A stretch of 5,837 nt of DNA from DASQPR01 sp035713725 (GTDB lineage: Bacteria > Actinomycetota > Actinomycetes > Mycobacteriales > Micromonosporaceae). This document shows, piece after piece, positions 5,721-5,837 of this stretch. The position numbers were made by a program, and so were the translations under genes. Numbering within the stretch: the first letter of the stretch is position 1; every line of letters begins with the position of its first letter. The notes beneath the pieces were generated by a model. It saw nothing but the letters and a program-made list of their open reading frames with translations. It ran no database searches and had not been told where the DNA came from. The stretch covers positions 1-5,837 of the forward strand of contig DASTMZ010000232.1 of NCBI GenBank assembly GCA_035713725.1, read 5' to 3'.

Positions 5721-5758
5721 GAAACTCGGATGCCGCGACGTGAGCGACTATGGGAACG

Positions 5759-5779
5759 TCGATGTCCGCGGTGACCGTC
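5759..5779. repeat. 21-bp direct repeat, copy 2 (right edge)
   Basis: Identical, in the same orientation, to 4378-4398 inside the hydrolase gene. The flanks differ at once on both sides. On the minus strand the copy can be read in the same frame as in the hydrolase (TVTADID); on the + strand it contains the possible start ATG 5762. Confidence 0.7.
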
Positions 5780-5837
5780 CACACCACAACCGTGATCCCG
5801 GATCGCAATCGTTGGAGCTGGCAGATGTCCGGTCGCA
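5762..5837 (+). CDS. Possible 3'-truncated hypothetical ORF
   Basis: After the GNAT stop the last 117 bases have no clear gene. One frame opens at ATG 5762 with GGGAA 5 bases upstream and stays open for 25 codons to the window end (MSAVTVHTTTVIPDRNRWSW...). An in-frame ATG also lies at 5750. Third positions are about 80% G/C, compatible with coding but far too short to judge. A frame starting at GTG 5740 and a minus-strand frame ending at 5695 are also open here, so this call is weak. Confidence 0.22.
   Translation, partial: MSAVTVHTTTVIPDRNRWSWQMSGR

Noticed and set aside
5695..5837. Minus-strand frame entering from the right edge and ending inside the GNAT gene
   Set aside because: Third-position GC is clearly lower than in the neighbouring genes, it overlaps the GNAT 3' end and shows no domain; only its TVTADID repeat is kept as a finding.

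Overview
The window is high-GC DNA with strong codon bias towards G/C at third positions, GTG starts, GGAGG-type ribosome binding sites, a classical lipoprotein signal and a likely leaderless gene. All of this points to an actinomycete (Actinomycetota). I cannot fix the genus from the sequence. The window holds six recognisable genes, one cut by the left edge, plus a doubtful open frame at the right edge. There are no RNA genes, insertion sequences, CRISPR arrays or phage genes.

Left block (1-2149, + strand): this is the end of a cell-surface polymer locus. A polysaccharide/teichoic-acid-type ABC exporter ATPase (TagH/Wzt class, missing its Walker A end) is followed after 46 bases by a GT2 glycosyltransferase with a long C-terminal extension, like wall-polymer decorating enzymes. 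Facing it on the minus strand (2215-2751) is a left-handed beta-helix acetyltransferase of the WbpD/WlbB type, which would finish an acetamido sugar nucleotide. The two converging genes end inside a five-copy 14-bp tandem repeat that also forms a strong hairpin; the two TAG stops lie in repeat-derived sequence or in an arm of that hairpin.

Middle block (2853-4478, - strand): a fumarylacetoacetate-hydrolase-family enzyme and an SDR dehydrogenase, 3 bases apart, form an operon closed by a 10-bp hairpin. Their sequence features resemble the last two enzymes of the non-phosphorylating L-fucose (6-deoxysugar) route: 2-keto-3-deoxy-L-fuconate dehydrogenase and 2,4-diketo-3-deoxy-L-fuconate hydrolase. 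The earlier pathway enzymes are not in the window.

Right block (4515-5837): a small secreted lipoprotein of unknown function (- strand) lies 36 bases upstream of the hydrolase. It is divergent, across 141 bases, from a GNAT acetyltransferase whose promoter geometry predicts a leaderless GTG start. The last 117 bases hold no convincing gene, but they contain an exact 21-base copy of a segment of the hydrolase gene. I see no clearly undescribed multi-gene system. The most unusual items are the repeat/hairpin between the convergent genes, the 21-base duplication and the orphan lipoprotein.
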